Assembly (NCBI GenBank): GCA_002307135.1
Contig: DBTQ01000001.1
Location: 171,217-235,216, forward strand
DNA length: 64,000 bases
Direction: 5' to 3'
Source of the DNA: Bacteroidetes bacterium UBA1312
GTDB lineage: Bacteria; Bacteroidota; Bacteroidia; Chitinophagales; Chitinophagaceae
The notes beneath the pieces are model-generated. The model was not told the origin of the DNA. It made no database searches and worked only from the letters and a program-made list of their open reading frames with translations. Of this stretch, positions 8,193 to 15,762 are shown in pieces. How positions within the stretch are numbered: position 1 is the stretch's first letter; every line of letters begins with the position of its first letter. The translations under genes were made by a program, and so were the position numbers.

Positions 8193-10214
8193 TTATTTTA
8201 AAGTTTCATCCAGCCATTTATAAAATTCTCGTTGCCAAGCTAGGCCATTTTGTGGATTCATGACCCAGTGATTTTCGTTAGGTAAGTATAATAATTTACT
8301 TTTAATGCCCTTCAATTGTGCTGCCTGAAATGCTTCTAAACCTTGTTCTACCGGTACTCGAAAATCAATTCCTCCTTGTACGATCATGATAGGTGTGTTC
8401 CATTTATCGATAAAATTGCTAGGATTGAATTGTTCATACGATTTGGGTTGCGGCTTAGACCAATAGTTTCCGCCAATGTCCCAATTTGCAAACCAAAGCT
8501 CTTCTGTAGTGCCATACCAACTTTTCAAGTCAAATAAACCGTCGTGAGCAATAAATGTTTTAAATCGGCCTTCGTGCATACCTGCAAGCATATAAACACT
8601 ATAGCCTCCATAACTCGCACCAACACAACCAAGTCTGTTTTTATCAACATAGCTTTCTTTACTTATGTCATCTATTGCTGCTAAGTAGTCGCGCATAGGC
8701 TGACCTCCCCAGTCTTTACTAATTGCCGCATTCCATTCTACACCCCAGCCCGGCATTCCCCGTCTGTTGGGTGCAATGACAATATAGCCTTGGGCTGCCA
8801 TTAGTTGAAAATTCCAACGGAAGCTATAAAATTGCGAAAGCGCGCTTTGAGGTCCTCCTTGACAGTAGAGTAGTGTAGGATACTTTTTTTTAGGGTCGAA
8901 ATTAGGTGGATAGATAACCCATGCAAACATTTTTTTACCATCGGATGTTTTAATCATGCGACTGCTTACTTTACTCATTTTTATGCTTTCATAAGTAGCA
9001 TCATTTTCATGGGTAAGTGCACCCATTTTCCCATCGTCTGTATTTACAGCGAACAATTCAGTGGCGTGATTCCAGTCTGTACGACTTACAATCAGTTCAT
9101 CATCATTGCTTTGCCCAACAATGCCTGTGATGTCAAACTTACCGTCAGTTATTTGTCTTACATGTGGCAACATTTTTACCATCAAATTGTCAAATATGCT
9201 CACCGAAAATAGCTGCTCTGTACCTTTCCATGGAGCGGTGAAATAAATGTCCCTGCTATTCTTGTCCCATTTAAAGCTCCCTACAGTTTCATCCCAATTA
9301 GCTGTAAAATTTAGCTTTTGATTTTTGGCAACATCGAGGACTACAATATCATTTTTGTCTGATTCACATCCATCCGTTTTCATACTCAACCAGGCGATAT
9401 ATTTACCATCTGGGCTAAAAGTTGGACTCATATCATAACCGTTCATTCCTTCTGTCCAGTTTTGAGTACTCCCATTATTTAAGTTGTAATAATAAAGATC
9501 AGTGTTGGTGCTCTGTGCATATTCTTTGCCGTATTTCTTTTTACATACATATACCAAGCCATCACTGTTGGGTGCCCATGCAAAGTCTTCAGCGCCACCA
9601 AATGGTTTTTGAGGGCTATCAAAAGGTTCATCCTTCATGATGTCTTTCGCAGCACCGCCTTTCATAGGTTCAATAAACACATGGTTGAATTTACCGTCTG
9701 ACCATTTGTCCCAATGCCGGTAATTCAGATCTGTATAAACCTGTGCTGTAGTTTTGTCGAGGTCTTTATAAATGTCTTTACCATTAGTCGGAACTACTAA
9801 TACTTCTTTGCTGTAGGCAAGATATTTACCATTAGGTGAAATGGAATAGTTGTCTGCATCTTTTATGATAGCACGGACATTTGACCAAGATGTGCCATTG
9901 TCTTCGCTTTTATAAATAAATTGATCGTCGATGGCATACCAAACAGACGCTGATTGCTGCACTATTGTTTTGCCATCTGCCCCGTTGAACTTTGACTTTT
10001 TTCCGGTTGCAAGATTTATTTTGAAACTGTAAGTTTTGCTTTTTTCTGTTTTCCAATCATATTTTTTACTGGAGAAATAAAGGGATTTACCATCTTTACT
10101 GACGGTATTTCCACTTACACGTTGGAGGCTCCAAAGTAACTCGGGTGTCATTTTATTTTGTCCCATAGCAATGCCAGATGCTAAAAAAGCAAGAGAGAAT
10201 AGATATTTTTTCAT
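8193..10214 (-). CDS. Exported S9 family serine peptidase (prolyl oligopeptidase / dipeptidyl peptidase type)
   Basis: 673 residues with a signal peptide (residues 1-18, ending AMGQ). Residues about 20-400 are a WD40-like beta-propeller (repeated FSPDGKYIAW, SPNGKYLAYS, FAWAPNSDGLVY). The C-terminal alpha/beta hydrolase domain has the catalytic triad S534 (GASYGGY), D617 (GGIDFRVP) and H649 (NENHWV). This layout and length fit the acylaminoacyl/dipeptidyl-peptidase-like S9C group, periplasmic enzymes that trim oligopeptides after Pro or other residues. The exact specificity cannot be read from the sequence. It has its own terminator. Confidence 0.93.
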   Translation of the reverse strand: MKKYLFSLAFLASGIAMGQNKMTPELLWSLQRVSGNTVSKDGKSLYFSSKKYDWKTEKSKTYSFKINLATGKKSKFNGADGKTIVQQSASVWYAIDDQFIYKSEDNGTSWSNVRAIIKDADNYSISPNGKYLAYSKEVLVVPTNGKDIYKDLDKTTAQVYTDLNYRHWDKWSDGKFNHVFIEPMKGGAAKDIMKDEPFDSPQKPFGGAEDFAWAPNSDGLVYVCKKKYGKEYAQSTNTDLYYYNLNNGSTQNWTEGMNGYDMSPTFSPDGKYIAWLSMKTDGCESDKNDIVVLDVAKNQKLNFTANWDETVGSFKWDKNSRDIYFTAPWKGTEQLFSVSIFDNLMVKMLPHVRQITDGKFDITGIVGQSNDDELIVSRTDWNHATELFAVNTDDGKMGALTHENDATYESIKMSKVSSRMIKTSDGKKMFAWVIYPPNFDPKKKYPTLLYCQGGPQSALSQFYSFRWNFQLMAAQGYIVIAPNRRGMPGWGVEWNAAISKDWGGQPMRDYLAAIDDISKESYVDKNRLGCVGASYGGYSVYMLAGMHEGRFKTFIAHDGLFDLKSWYGTTEELWFANWDIGGNYWSKPQPKSYEQFNPSNFIDKWNTPIMIVQGGIDFRVPVEQGLEAFQAAQLKGIKSKLLYLPNENHWVMNPQNGLAWQREFYKWLDETLK

Positions 10215-10278
10215 TAGTAGATTAATTGATGTTCTGCGGACTTTCTGAAATAGTAGAAGAATTTATCGTGGTTCTATA

Positions 10279-11376
10279 TTAATATTCTTTGCCTTTGTAA
10301 TAAAATTTGAAAAAATTAGTCCCTACTTGGTACATAATTACATCATAAGATAATTTCCAATTGTCTTGCCCGGGAGTAAGTGCGCTCGTAACTTCGTAAA
10401 CTTCGCCATTGCTGTACATTTTAAGTATATTATTACGATCGAAATAGGCAACAGAATTGTATTGCGCCTGAAACTTCTCGGGCATATAAGGTTCTAAAGT
10501 GGTTGTTTCCCCATCTTGAAATACTTTACTGTAGCCACTTGGATCCTGAAAAAGTACAACAAAATCAGAAACCTGATATACTGGACGGAAGAAGCCCATT
10601 TTATAAACTTTGTCCTTGTAAAAAATATTGAAATTACCATCTACTGTTACATAAGCTACTAAGTCACAGCCAACGCTATAAGATTGTGGTGCAAAGCTTT
10701 CTAGTGTTTGAGTAACACCATCATGAAATACTTTGAATTGATTGCCAGCATCAATATATGCAACGGTATTTCTTCCTGTTTTAAATGAACTCACCGGGTA
10801 TAACTCTTGTTCTATAATATTACCATGGTAGAAGATATGGAATTGATTTGCGTAATTGAGATAAGCAGCAATATTACTGCCTACTTCTACGCCCTTTACC
10901 CCTGCCTGCGAATCTGCAAGAAAGCCTTCAACGGGCATGATATTACCATTATAGTAAGCCTTGAAGTCTTGAGTGCGACCATCTAAGTAAAGAATCAGAC
11001 TGTCGCCGGTGTAATATTTGGTACACAACCGGGTCAGATTTTTTACTTCACCTTGGTCAAATACATTGAGCGAAGTGGCATTGAGAAAAGGAATGATGCA
11101 GTCCGTTACCTTAAATTCGTTAGTAAAACCGATATTCATAACGCGTGAAGATCCTTTGTAATATATCTTGAAGTTTCGTGAATTGTCTAGATAAGGAATA
11201 GCTATTCGACCAATTTTTAAATCAACCGGAGTTAGGTAGTCTATTTTTCGAATTGCGCCATTGTCCCACACCATTATTTGATTTTGTACATCAGTATATG
11301 CTGATAAAGGTTGAGCTTTTGCATGATATAATGTGCCTGAAATAAGCAATGACAGGAGTGTGAGTTTTCTCAGCAT
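10279..11376 (-). CDS. Exported tandem-repeat protein of unknown function
   Basis: 365 residues with a clear signal peptide (LLSLLISGTLYHAKAQ, cleavage near residue 22). The whole mature chain is about nine to ten degenerate repeats of 33-38 residues, each reading roughly hydrophobic-V-A-Y-x-D, N-x-F-K-x-F/Y, two to three residues, G, then L-E-x-F/Y-x-P and S-Y-x-V-G. Examples are NTVAYIDAGNQFKVFHDG, NIAAYLNYANQFHIFYHG and NSVAYFDRNNILKMYSNG. Short paired strands with a Gly turn suggest a beta-propeller or beta-solenoid. No catalytic motif, sorting domain or lipobox is visible. It follows the S9 peptidase on the same strand by 64 bp on its 3' side. I do not recognise the family. Confidence 0.75.
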   Translation of the reverse strand: MLRKLTLLSLLISGTLYHAKAQPLSAYTDVQNQIMVWDNGAIRKIDYLTPVDLKIGRIAIPYLDNSRNFKIYYKGSSRVMNIGFTNEFKVTDCIIPFLNATSLNVFDQGEVKNLTRLCTKYYTGDSLILYLDGRTQDFKAYYNGNIMPVEGFLADSQAGVKGVEVGSNIAAYLNYANQFHIFYHGNIIEQELYPVSSFKTGRNTVAYIDAGNQFKVFHDGVTQTLESFAPQSYSVGCDLVAYVTVDGNFNIFYKDKVYKMGFFRPVYQVSDFVVLFQDPSGYSKVFQDGETTTLEPYMPEKFQAQYNSVAYFDRNNILKMYSNGEVYEVTSALTPGQDNWKLSYDVIMYQVGTNFFKFYYKGKEY

Positions 11377-11631
11377 TGAAGGGTATTTGCCTGTAAGTTA
11401 AATAATTTCTGATAAAATGAATGTGTTAGACCTCATTTCTCCTTAAAATCTATGATCTGATTGTGTTTCAATTGGTCAATAAACAATTAAAAAATAATAA
11501 AAATTATAATTGTTATTTTATTTATATAAAATTATATTATTCAACAGTGTTCTGACTTATTGTTATTATATAGTATAGGTTCAGTTGATGTTAGAATTCG
11601 TATTTTTCTTTTTTCCTTCACACAGATTGCT

Positions 11632-11639
11632 TACCTTTG
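11632..11639 (+). promoter_or_regulatory. Possible -7 element for a small RNA
   Basis: TACCTTTG matches TAnnTTTG. The -33 position is only T-rich, with no exact TTTG. A start site near 11645 would lead straight into the hairpin at 11672-11701. Confidence 0.35.
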
Positions 11640-11644
11640 TGTCA

Positions 11645-11704
11645 AGTTGTGAATTTAATGGGTTAGTAAGTAAGCCGTCCTAATTTCTATTAGGATGGCT
11701 TTTC
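11645..11704 (+). ncRNA. Candidate short non-coding RNA of about 60 nt
   Basis: Bounded by a -7 box (11632-11639) and a 13-bp hairpin, 11672-11684 with 11689-11701 (loop TTCT, one G-U pair), followed by TTTT. The distance fits a short independent transcript ending at its own terminator. There is no homology evidence; an attenuator-like leader is the alternative. Confidence 0.3.
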
Positions 11705-11829
11705 CATTTTGTAGAAAAAGCAGAATTACAAATTCATTAGTCTTTTTATTTCTTTTACTACTACTTTTGCATTGGTGCCAAACCTCGAAGGATATCGTGG
11801 GCGAAAGCCTTTACTGTATCAATCAATTA

Positions 11830-11860
11830 AAAGTCATTGTAGCAATACAATGGCTTTTTT
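11830..11860. terminator. Terminator at the end of the glycosyltransferase gene
   Basis: AAAGTCATTGTA (11830-11841) pairs with TACAATGGCTTT (11846-11857), loop GCAA, one G-U pair. T- and A-runs flank both sides, so it may act in both directions. Confidence 0.65.
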
Positions 11861-12992
11861 ATTTGTTCGAATTTACACACTTCATCAAACTTTTCCATAG
11901 TTCGTTTGCGGCTTTATCCCAACTATATTTTGCGACTTGAGCAGGTGCGGCTGCAATTAGTTTGCTTCTTAATGTTTCATCTTTATAAAGTAAAGTCATT
12001 TTGTCTGCGATGTCTCTATAGTCTAGTGGGTCTGCAATTAAAGCTGCCGATCCTGCAACTTCAGGCATTGATGATGTGTTGCTTACTATTGCTGGAACAT
12101 TGCATTGCAGTGCTTCAAGAATTGGAATTCCAAACCCTTCGAATAACGATGCATATACTAATGCATAAGCGCCAGCAATTACTTTTGATAAATCTGCGAC
12201 ATCTAAGTAGCCAAGCCAAATTACATCTTCTTTGAAGGGCATTTCATTTTTCATTTCTTCTACCTCATTATATTTCCATGCCATTCGTCCCACTATTATC
12301 AATTTCATATTGCTTCTATTTCGTTTTTTGAAACGTATAAAAGCTTTGAGTAGATTCACAATGTTTTTTCGAGGATGCAAGGCTCCGGCAAATACAAAAT
12401 ATTCACAACCATTACTGTATTTGTTTTTTACTTCCTCTTTCTCTTGCCAACTGATGGGCTGATAGGCATCATGAGCTGCATTATTGGTGATGTCAATTTT
12501 GGAACGTGGGATATGGTAGCGTTCGGCAATGTCGTTTTTAGAATATTCTGAAACAGTAACAATACGGGTTGCTTTTTTGGCAAAACGAGGAGAGAAATGG
12601 CGCAGATAAATTCGATGGCTTGCTTTCATATGTTCTGGATAATGCTCAAAAGCGAGGTCATGTATTACCAGGCAAGTGGGAACTTTGGTATTGAGCGATG
12701 ACAATCCGTCGGTTGTTAAAAAAACATCGGCTTTATATTTCCTTAGAATAAATGGAACACTCCAATCGAACCATAGGTAAAATAAAACGGCGTGCCTTGC
12801 TTGGGGACCAATAACAACAGGTGTCACATTTTTGCCAAATATAAAAGAGGGATCAAATGGTCTGTCGAATAAAAATATAAAGTGATGCTCTGGATGGAGC
12901 GCTACTATACGTTTAAGTGTTTGGTAAGTGTACCAACCAATTCCTTCAAGTTTTCCGCTGAGTAACAGTCGAGTGTTTACGGCTATATTCAT
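11859..12992 (-). CDS. Glycosyltransferase family 4 (GT-B fold)
   Basis: 377 residues. It starts NIAVNTRLLLSGKLEGIGWYTYQTLKRI, the Gly-rich acceptor-side loop of GT4 enzymes. The linker VIHDLAFEHYPEHM and VTVSEYSKNDI are typical, as is the sugar-nucleotide motif with paired glutamates E285 and E293 in EGFGIPILEA. It is predicted to transfer a sugar from a nucleotide donor to a lipid-linked or surface glycan at the cytoplasmic face. A flippase gene lies divergently 90 bp away (13083), so the pair may serve one export pathway. The -7 box at 13004-13011 predicts a very short leader. Confidence 0.9.
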   Translation of the reverse strand: MNIAVNTRLLLSGKLEGIGWYTYQTLKRIVALHPEHHFIFLFDRPFDPSFIFGKNVTPVVIGPQARHAVLFYLWFDWSVPFILRKYKADVFLTTDGLSSLNTKVPTCLVIHDLAFEHYPEHMKASHRIYLRHFSPRFAKKATRIVTVSEYSKNDIAERYHIPRSKIDITNNAAHDAYQPISWQEKEEVKNKYSNGCEYFVFAGALHPRKNIVNLLKAFIRFKKRNRSNMKLIIVGRMAWKYNEVEEMKNEMPFKEDVIWLGYLDVADLSKVIAGAYALVYASLFEGFGIPILEALQCNVPAIVSNTSSMPEVAGSAALIADPLDYRDIADKMTLLYKDETLRSKLIAAAPAQVAKYSWDKAANELWKSLMKCVNSNK

Positions 12993-13003
12993 ATTATTGG
13001 CTG

Positions 13004-13011
13004 CAAAAGTA
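13004..13011 (-). promoter_or_regulatory. -7 element of the GT4 gene
   Basis: Minus strand TACTTTTG (TAnnTTTG), ending 11 nt before the ATG at 12992. No exact -33 TTTG. Confidence 0.45.
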
Positions 13012-13082
13012 TAATTTTACGACATGGTTTTTGATTTTAAAATTGGAAATCTAAAATAGAGATTATAAAATATTAAAAAGGC

Positions 13083-14549
13083 ATGCGCCAACAGCTCGTT
13101 AAAAATTTATTGTTTGTATTGGTAATAAACTTATTGGTAAAGACAATTTGGATATTTCTTATAGATAGGACAGTACAAATAAAAGTAGGTTATGCGGCTT
13201 ATGGTAGTTATCAGGCTTTATTTAATTTGGGGATAATTTTTCAAATATTGTTAGACTTTGGCTTGACGCAATATAATAGTCGTGAAATATCGCGTGATCC
13301 TACGCGTATGCGAGATATTTTTTCATCCATGTTTTGGGCACGCTTATTTTTTTTAGTCAGTTATATTGTTGCAGTTTGTACTGTTGGTGTTTTTATGGGT
13401 TATCGTGGTTGGAAAATAGAACTGCTATTGGCTATACTATTTATTCAAGCATTGAATTCAATGTTGCTTTTTGTGCGCAGTAATATATCAGGTCTGCATT
13501 ATTACCGAACGGATGGAGTACTGGCAGTTACAGACCGCTTGTTAATGATTGTTGTTTGTGGCTCATTATTATTATTCCCGGCCACAGCCAACCATTTTAA
13601 AATCGAATGGTTTGTCTGGTCTCAAATCATTTGCTATCTATTAGCAGTCATTGTTGCATTCATCATTTTGAGCCGATTGGCTCCTGTCGATTTACATTTT
13701 TCCTTTAATTCGAATAGCATTAAACGGATTGTGAAAAATAGTTTGCCGTATGCCTCATTAGTGTTTCTGATGTCTATTTATACCCGTAGCGATATGGTAC
13801 TTATAGAACGGCTCTGTCATGCTGATGCAGAAATACAGACGGGTATTTATGCGTCAGCATTTCGCTTGCTTGATATGGCTAATATTTTTGGCATTATGTT
13901 CGCGGGTATATTATTACCTATGTTTGGGAAAATGCTTGTGCAGCAGCAAAATATTGCAGCTACGGTTCGGACAAGTGTTAATATTATGATGCCAATTGCT
14001 TTTATTGTTGCTGTAAGTACGCTGTTTTTTGCTAATGAGCTGATGCAGCTATTGTACCACAAATCAGTTGCTGGTAAAGACGCACAAGTGCTGATGTTGC
14101 TAATGGCTTCATTCCCTGCATACTGTATTATGTATATTTATTCAACTTTGCTTACTGCCAATGGTAATTTAAGAATTCTGAATGCAGTTTCTTTATTCTT
14201 AGTGTTGTTTAATGTAGTAGTTAATTTATACTTGGTGCCGCAATATATGTCATTAGGTGCGGCAATGACGGCTTTGGCTACTGAATGGATGGCTGCTGCA
14301 ATGGCTATATTTTTTGCGCATCGAAAACTCCGTTTACCACATAATCCTAAATGGATTATAGCGCATATTGGTTTTGTTTTTTGCATAATTATAGTAGCTA
14401 TATTGGTTCGGCATTTATCCATAAATTGGAGTGGGCAAATGGGTCTGTTTATGTTTACTTCGCTTTTATTATTGTTTGTATTTCGTTTTTGGTCGTTGGC
14501 ATCTTTTAGTGAATTATTGAAAAATAAGGTTACCGAAATGGATAACTAA
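13083..14549 (+). CDS. Polysaccharide flippase (Wzx/MATE-like, MOP superfamily)
   Basis: 488 residues with about twelve to fourteen membrane segments spread along the whole chain. Landmarks are the N-terminal helix with a Lys (LLFVLVINLLVKTIWIFLIDR), YGSYQALFNLGIIFQILLDFGLTQYNSREISRD, and NSLPYASLVFLMSIYTRSDMVLIERL at mid-chain. These match the oligosaccharide flippase/teichoic acid-type exporters that move undecaprenyl-linked glycans across the inner membrane. It is divergent from a GT4 gene. No ligase or polymerase is in the window, so the glycan is unknown. An AAAAAGG sequence just before the ATG could act as a weak ribosome site. Confidence 0.88.
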   Translation: MRQQLVKNLLFVLVINLLVKTIWIFLIDRTVQIKVGYAAYGSYQALFNLGIIFQILLDFGLTQYNSREISRDPTRMRDIFSSMFWARLFFLVSYIVAVCTVGVFMGYRGWKIELLLAILFIQALNSMLLFVRSNISGLHYYRTDGVLAVTDRLLMIVVCGSLLLFPATANHFKIEWFVWSQIICYLLAVIVAFIILSRLAPVDLHFSFNSNSIKRIVKNSLPYASLVFLMSIYTRSDMVLIERLCHADAEIQTGIYASAFRLLDMANIFGIMFAGILLPMFGKMLVQQQNIAATVRTSVNIMMPIAFIVAVSTLFFANELMQLLYHKSVAGKDAQVLMLLMASFPAYCIMYIYSTLLTANGNLRILNAVSLFLVLFNVVVNLYLVPQYMSLGAAMTALATEWMAAAMAIFFAHRKLRLPHNPKWIIAHIGFVFCIIIVAILVRHLSINWSGQMGLFMFTSLLLLFVFRFWSLASFSELLKNKVTEMDN

Positions 14550-14558
14550 TAAATTTAA

Positions 14559-15278
14559 TTATGATGTCAGATGCTTGGCTCCATATAGGGCAACAATACA
14601 GCGAATTGTTTCTTCGTGGGCTGAAAAGCAAAATAATTCCATCGTTATTAAAACACTACAAACAATGGCCATTCCATTTATATTAAATGTGTTAGGGATC
14701 ATAAATTGACCTATTAATATAGAAATTGAAGACAATGAGAAAACACGCCCTACTTTCAATTGCCATAGGTTTTGCGGTCTGTTTTTCTTCGTAAAGGAAA
14801 ATAGATTGCCAAATGAATTGTTTAGTACAATGTACATGGTTATTCTCCAAAGCAAAAGAATACTTATCAGTATAAGAAGTAAACAATCTTTCGGCGTCAA
14901 CCAATTATTATAAGTAAACAGCTGAGCTAATATTTTATAAAACGGATTAGCGACAAAACCAATCGATAAGATTAATAATATTTTAGGAGATAAAATGGTG
15001 TCTAATGCTGCATGTTTGTAAACGTGCCATATCTCATTTGATAATCCGTCTTCATAAGCTTTAGCTAGTGTACGAAATCCAGTAGTTCCAAACGATTGAT
15101 GCGCTCTGCGAACAGCTGTTTCAAAATTATTGTGCGGATATTCAGTCATTAATTCTTCCACTTTGCAAGCAAAATGATCTAATATTTCTGCAATTACATC
15201 GGGTTCTTTTATTCCTCTTTTTTGGATAAATTTTTCTAATGCGATTAATTGCTCCTCACTTAATATTATTTTATCCAT
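14559..15278 (-). CDS. PadR-associated membrane protein with HAAS-like N-terminal domain
   Basis: 239 residues. Residues 1-80 are soluble and helical, with LSEEQLIALEKFIQKRG, EPDVIAEILDHFACKVEEL and FETAVRRAHQSFG; this pattern resembles the HAAS-type signalling domains that accompany PadR regulators. About four membrane segments follow (near 95-115, 125-148, 175-195, 203-222). Its start overlaps the padR gene by 8 bp, so translation is probably coupled, and the two likely form a regulator/sensor or regulator/target pair. It is convergent with the flippase, 9 bp apart. Function beyond this is unknown. Confidence 0.75.
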   Translation of the reverse strand: MDKIILSEEQLIALEKFIQKRGIKEPDVIAEILDHFACKVEELMTEYPHNNFETAVRRAHQSFGTTGFRTLAKAYEDGLSNEIWHVYKHAALDTILSPKILLILSIGFVANPFYKILAQLFTYNNWLTPKDCLLLILISILLLWRITMYIVLNNSFGNLFSFTKKNRPQNLWQLKVGRVFSLSSISILIGQFMIPNTFNINGMAIVCSVLITMELFCFSAHEETIRCIVALYGAKHLTS

Positions 15279-15609
15279 GGCCTAACTTATATTTTAGTAA
15301 TCGTTGTAATGAAATGATGGCTTCTTGCATTGCGATGAGTTTATTGTCTGATTCTTTTACCCCTTTTCGTGTAAGCAAGTAATATTTACGTTCTCTTCCA
15401 TCTACGATTTCTGATTCTGTTTCTAAAAGTCCTTCTTCTAAGAGTTTGCGTAGCGTCGGATACAAAGCAGATTCCGTAATTTTTGTTTTTCCTTTGCTCC
15501 CTTCTTTTACTGCTTTTGTAATTTCATAGCCGTACATGCGTTTATTGTGTTGTAACAGTTGTAGTACAACAAGAGAAAGGCTGCCTTTAATTATTTTTGT
15601 TCCGTCCAT
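15271..15609 (-). CDS. PadR family transcriptional regulator
   Basis: 112 residues from the ATG at 15609, preceded by AGGAAA; the TTG at 15630 overlaps the promoter and is rejected. It is a winged-helix DNA-binding protein: IIKGSLSLVVLQLLQHNKRMYGYEI, then ESALYPTLRKLLEEGLLETESEIVDGRERKYYLLTRKG, both typical of PadR, and a C-terminal dimerisation helix. PadR proteins are usually repressors released by small molecules or envelope stress. It is co-transcribed with the membrane protein it overlaps. A tandem heptamer (15651-15664) upstream is a possible operator. Confidence 0.92.
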   Translation of the reverse strand: MDGTKIIKGSLSLVVLQLLQHNKRMYGYEITKAVKEGSKGKTKITESALYPTLRKLLEEGLLETESEIVDGRERKYYLLTRKGVKESDNKLIAMQEAIISLQRLLKYKLGHG

Positions 15610-15627
15610 TTTCCTGAATCTTCTATG

Positions 15628-15635
15628 CAAATATA
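15628..15635 (-). promoter_or_regulatory. -7 element of the padR operon
   Basis: Minus strand TATATTTG (TAnnTTTG), 18 nt before the ATG at 15609. No exact -33 TTTG; that position is near the tandem heptamer. Confidence 0.5.
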
Positions 15636-15650
15636 TTAATACCTAAGTAA

Positions 15651-15664
15651 ATGATGTATGATGT
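15651..15664. promoter_or_regulatory. Tandem heptamer ATGATGT x2, possible PadR operator
   Basis: Two adjacent copies of ATGATGT upstream of the padR -7 box and just upstream of the divergent SGNH promoter. A regulator site is plausible by position only; PadR sites are usually inverted repeats, so this is weak. Confidence 0.2.
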
Positions 15665-15673
15665 AATTGTTTT

Positions 15674-15704
15674 TTTGAAATGTTTGACTAACATGTTACC
15701 TTCG
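15674..15704 (+). promoter_or_regulatory. Promoter of the SGNH hydrolase gene, TTCG variant
   Basis: TTTG (15674-15677), exactly 19 nt, then TACCTTCG (15697-15704), one base off TAnnTTTG. The ATG is 58 nt downstream of the -7 box. Confidence 0.5.
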
Positions 15705-15762
15705 TAAGCATCTTTATATAGCAATAAAATAATTCTAAAGTCATAAAAAAAATTACCTGACC

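Larger units (their letters stand above)
11377..11858. other. 482-bp gene-poor region with candidate small transcript
   Basis: The longest stretch without a confident gene. 11400-11580 is very AT-rich and holds nothing recognisable beyond the upstream region of the repeat-protein gene. 11632-11704 has a TAnnTTTG box followed by a hairpin with a short T-run. 11830-11860 is the terminator of the glycosyltransferase gene. A possible 81-codon plus-strand frame (11695-11940) starts inside the hairpin and overlaps the glycosyltransferase end; I do not call it a gene. Confidence 0.5.

Noticed and set aside
11695..11940. An 81-codon plus-strand frame with a hydrophobic Leu-rich start
   Set aside because: It starts inside a terminator-like hairpin, has no ribosome site, and its second half is the reverse complement of the glycosyltransferase gene end; the Leu run reflects T-rich DNA.
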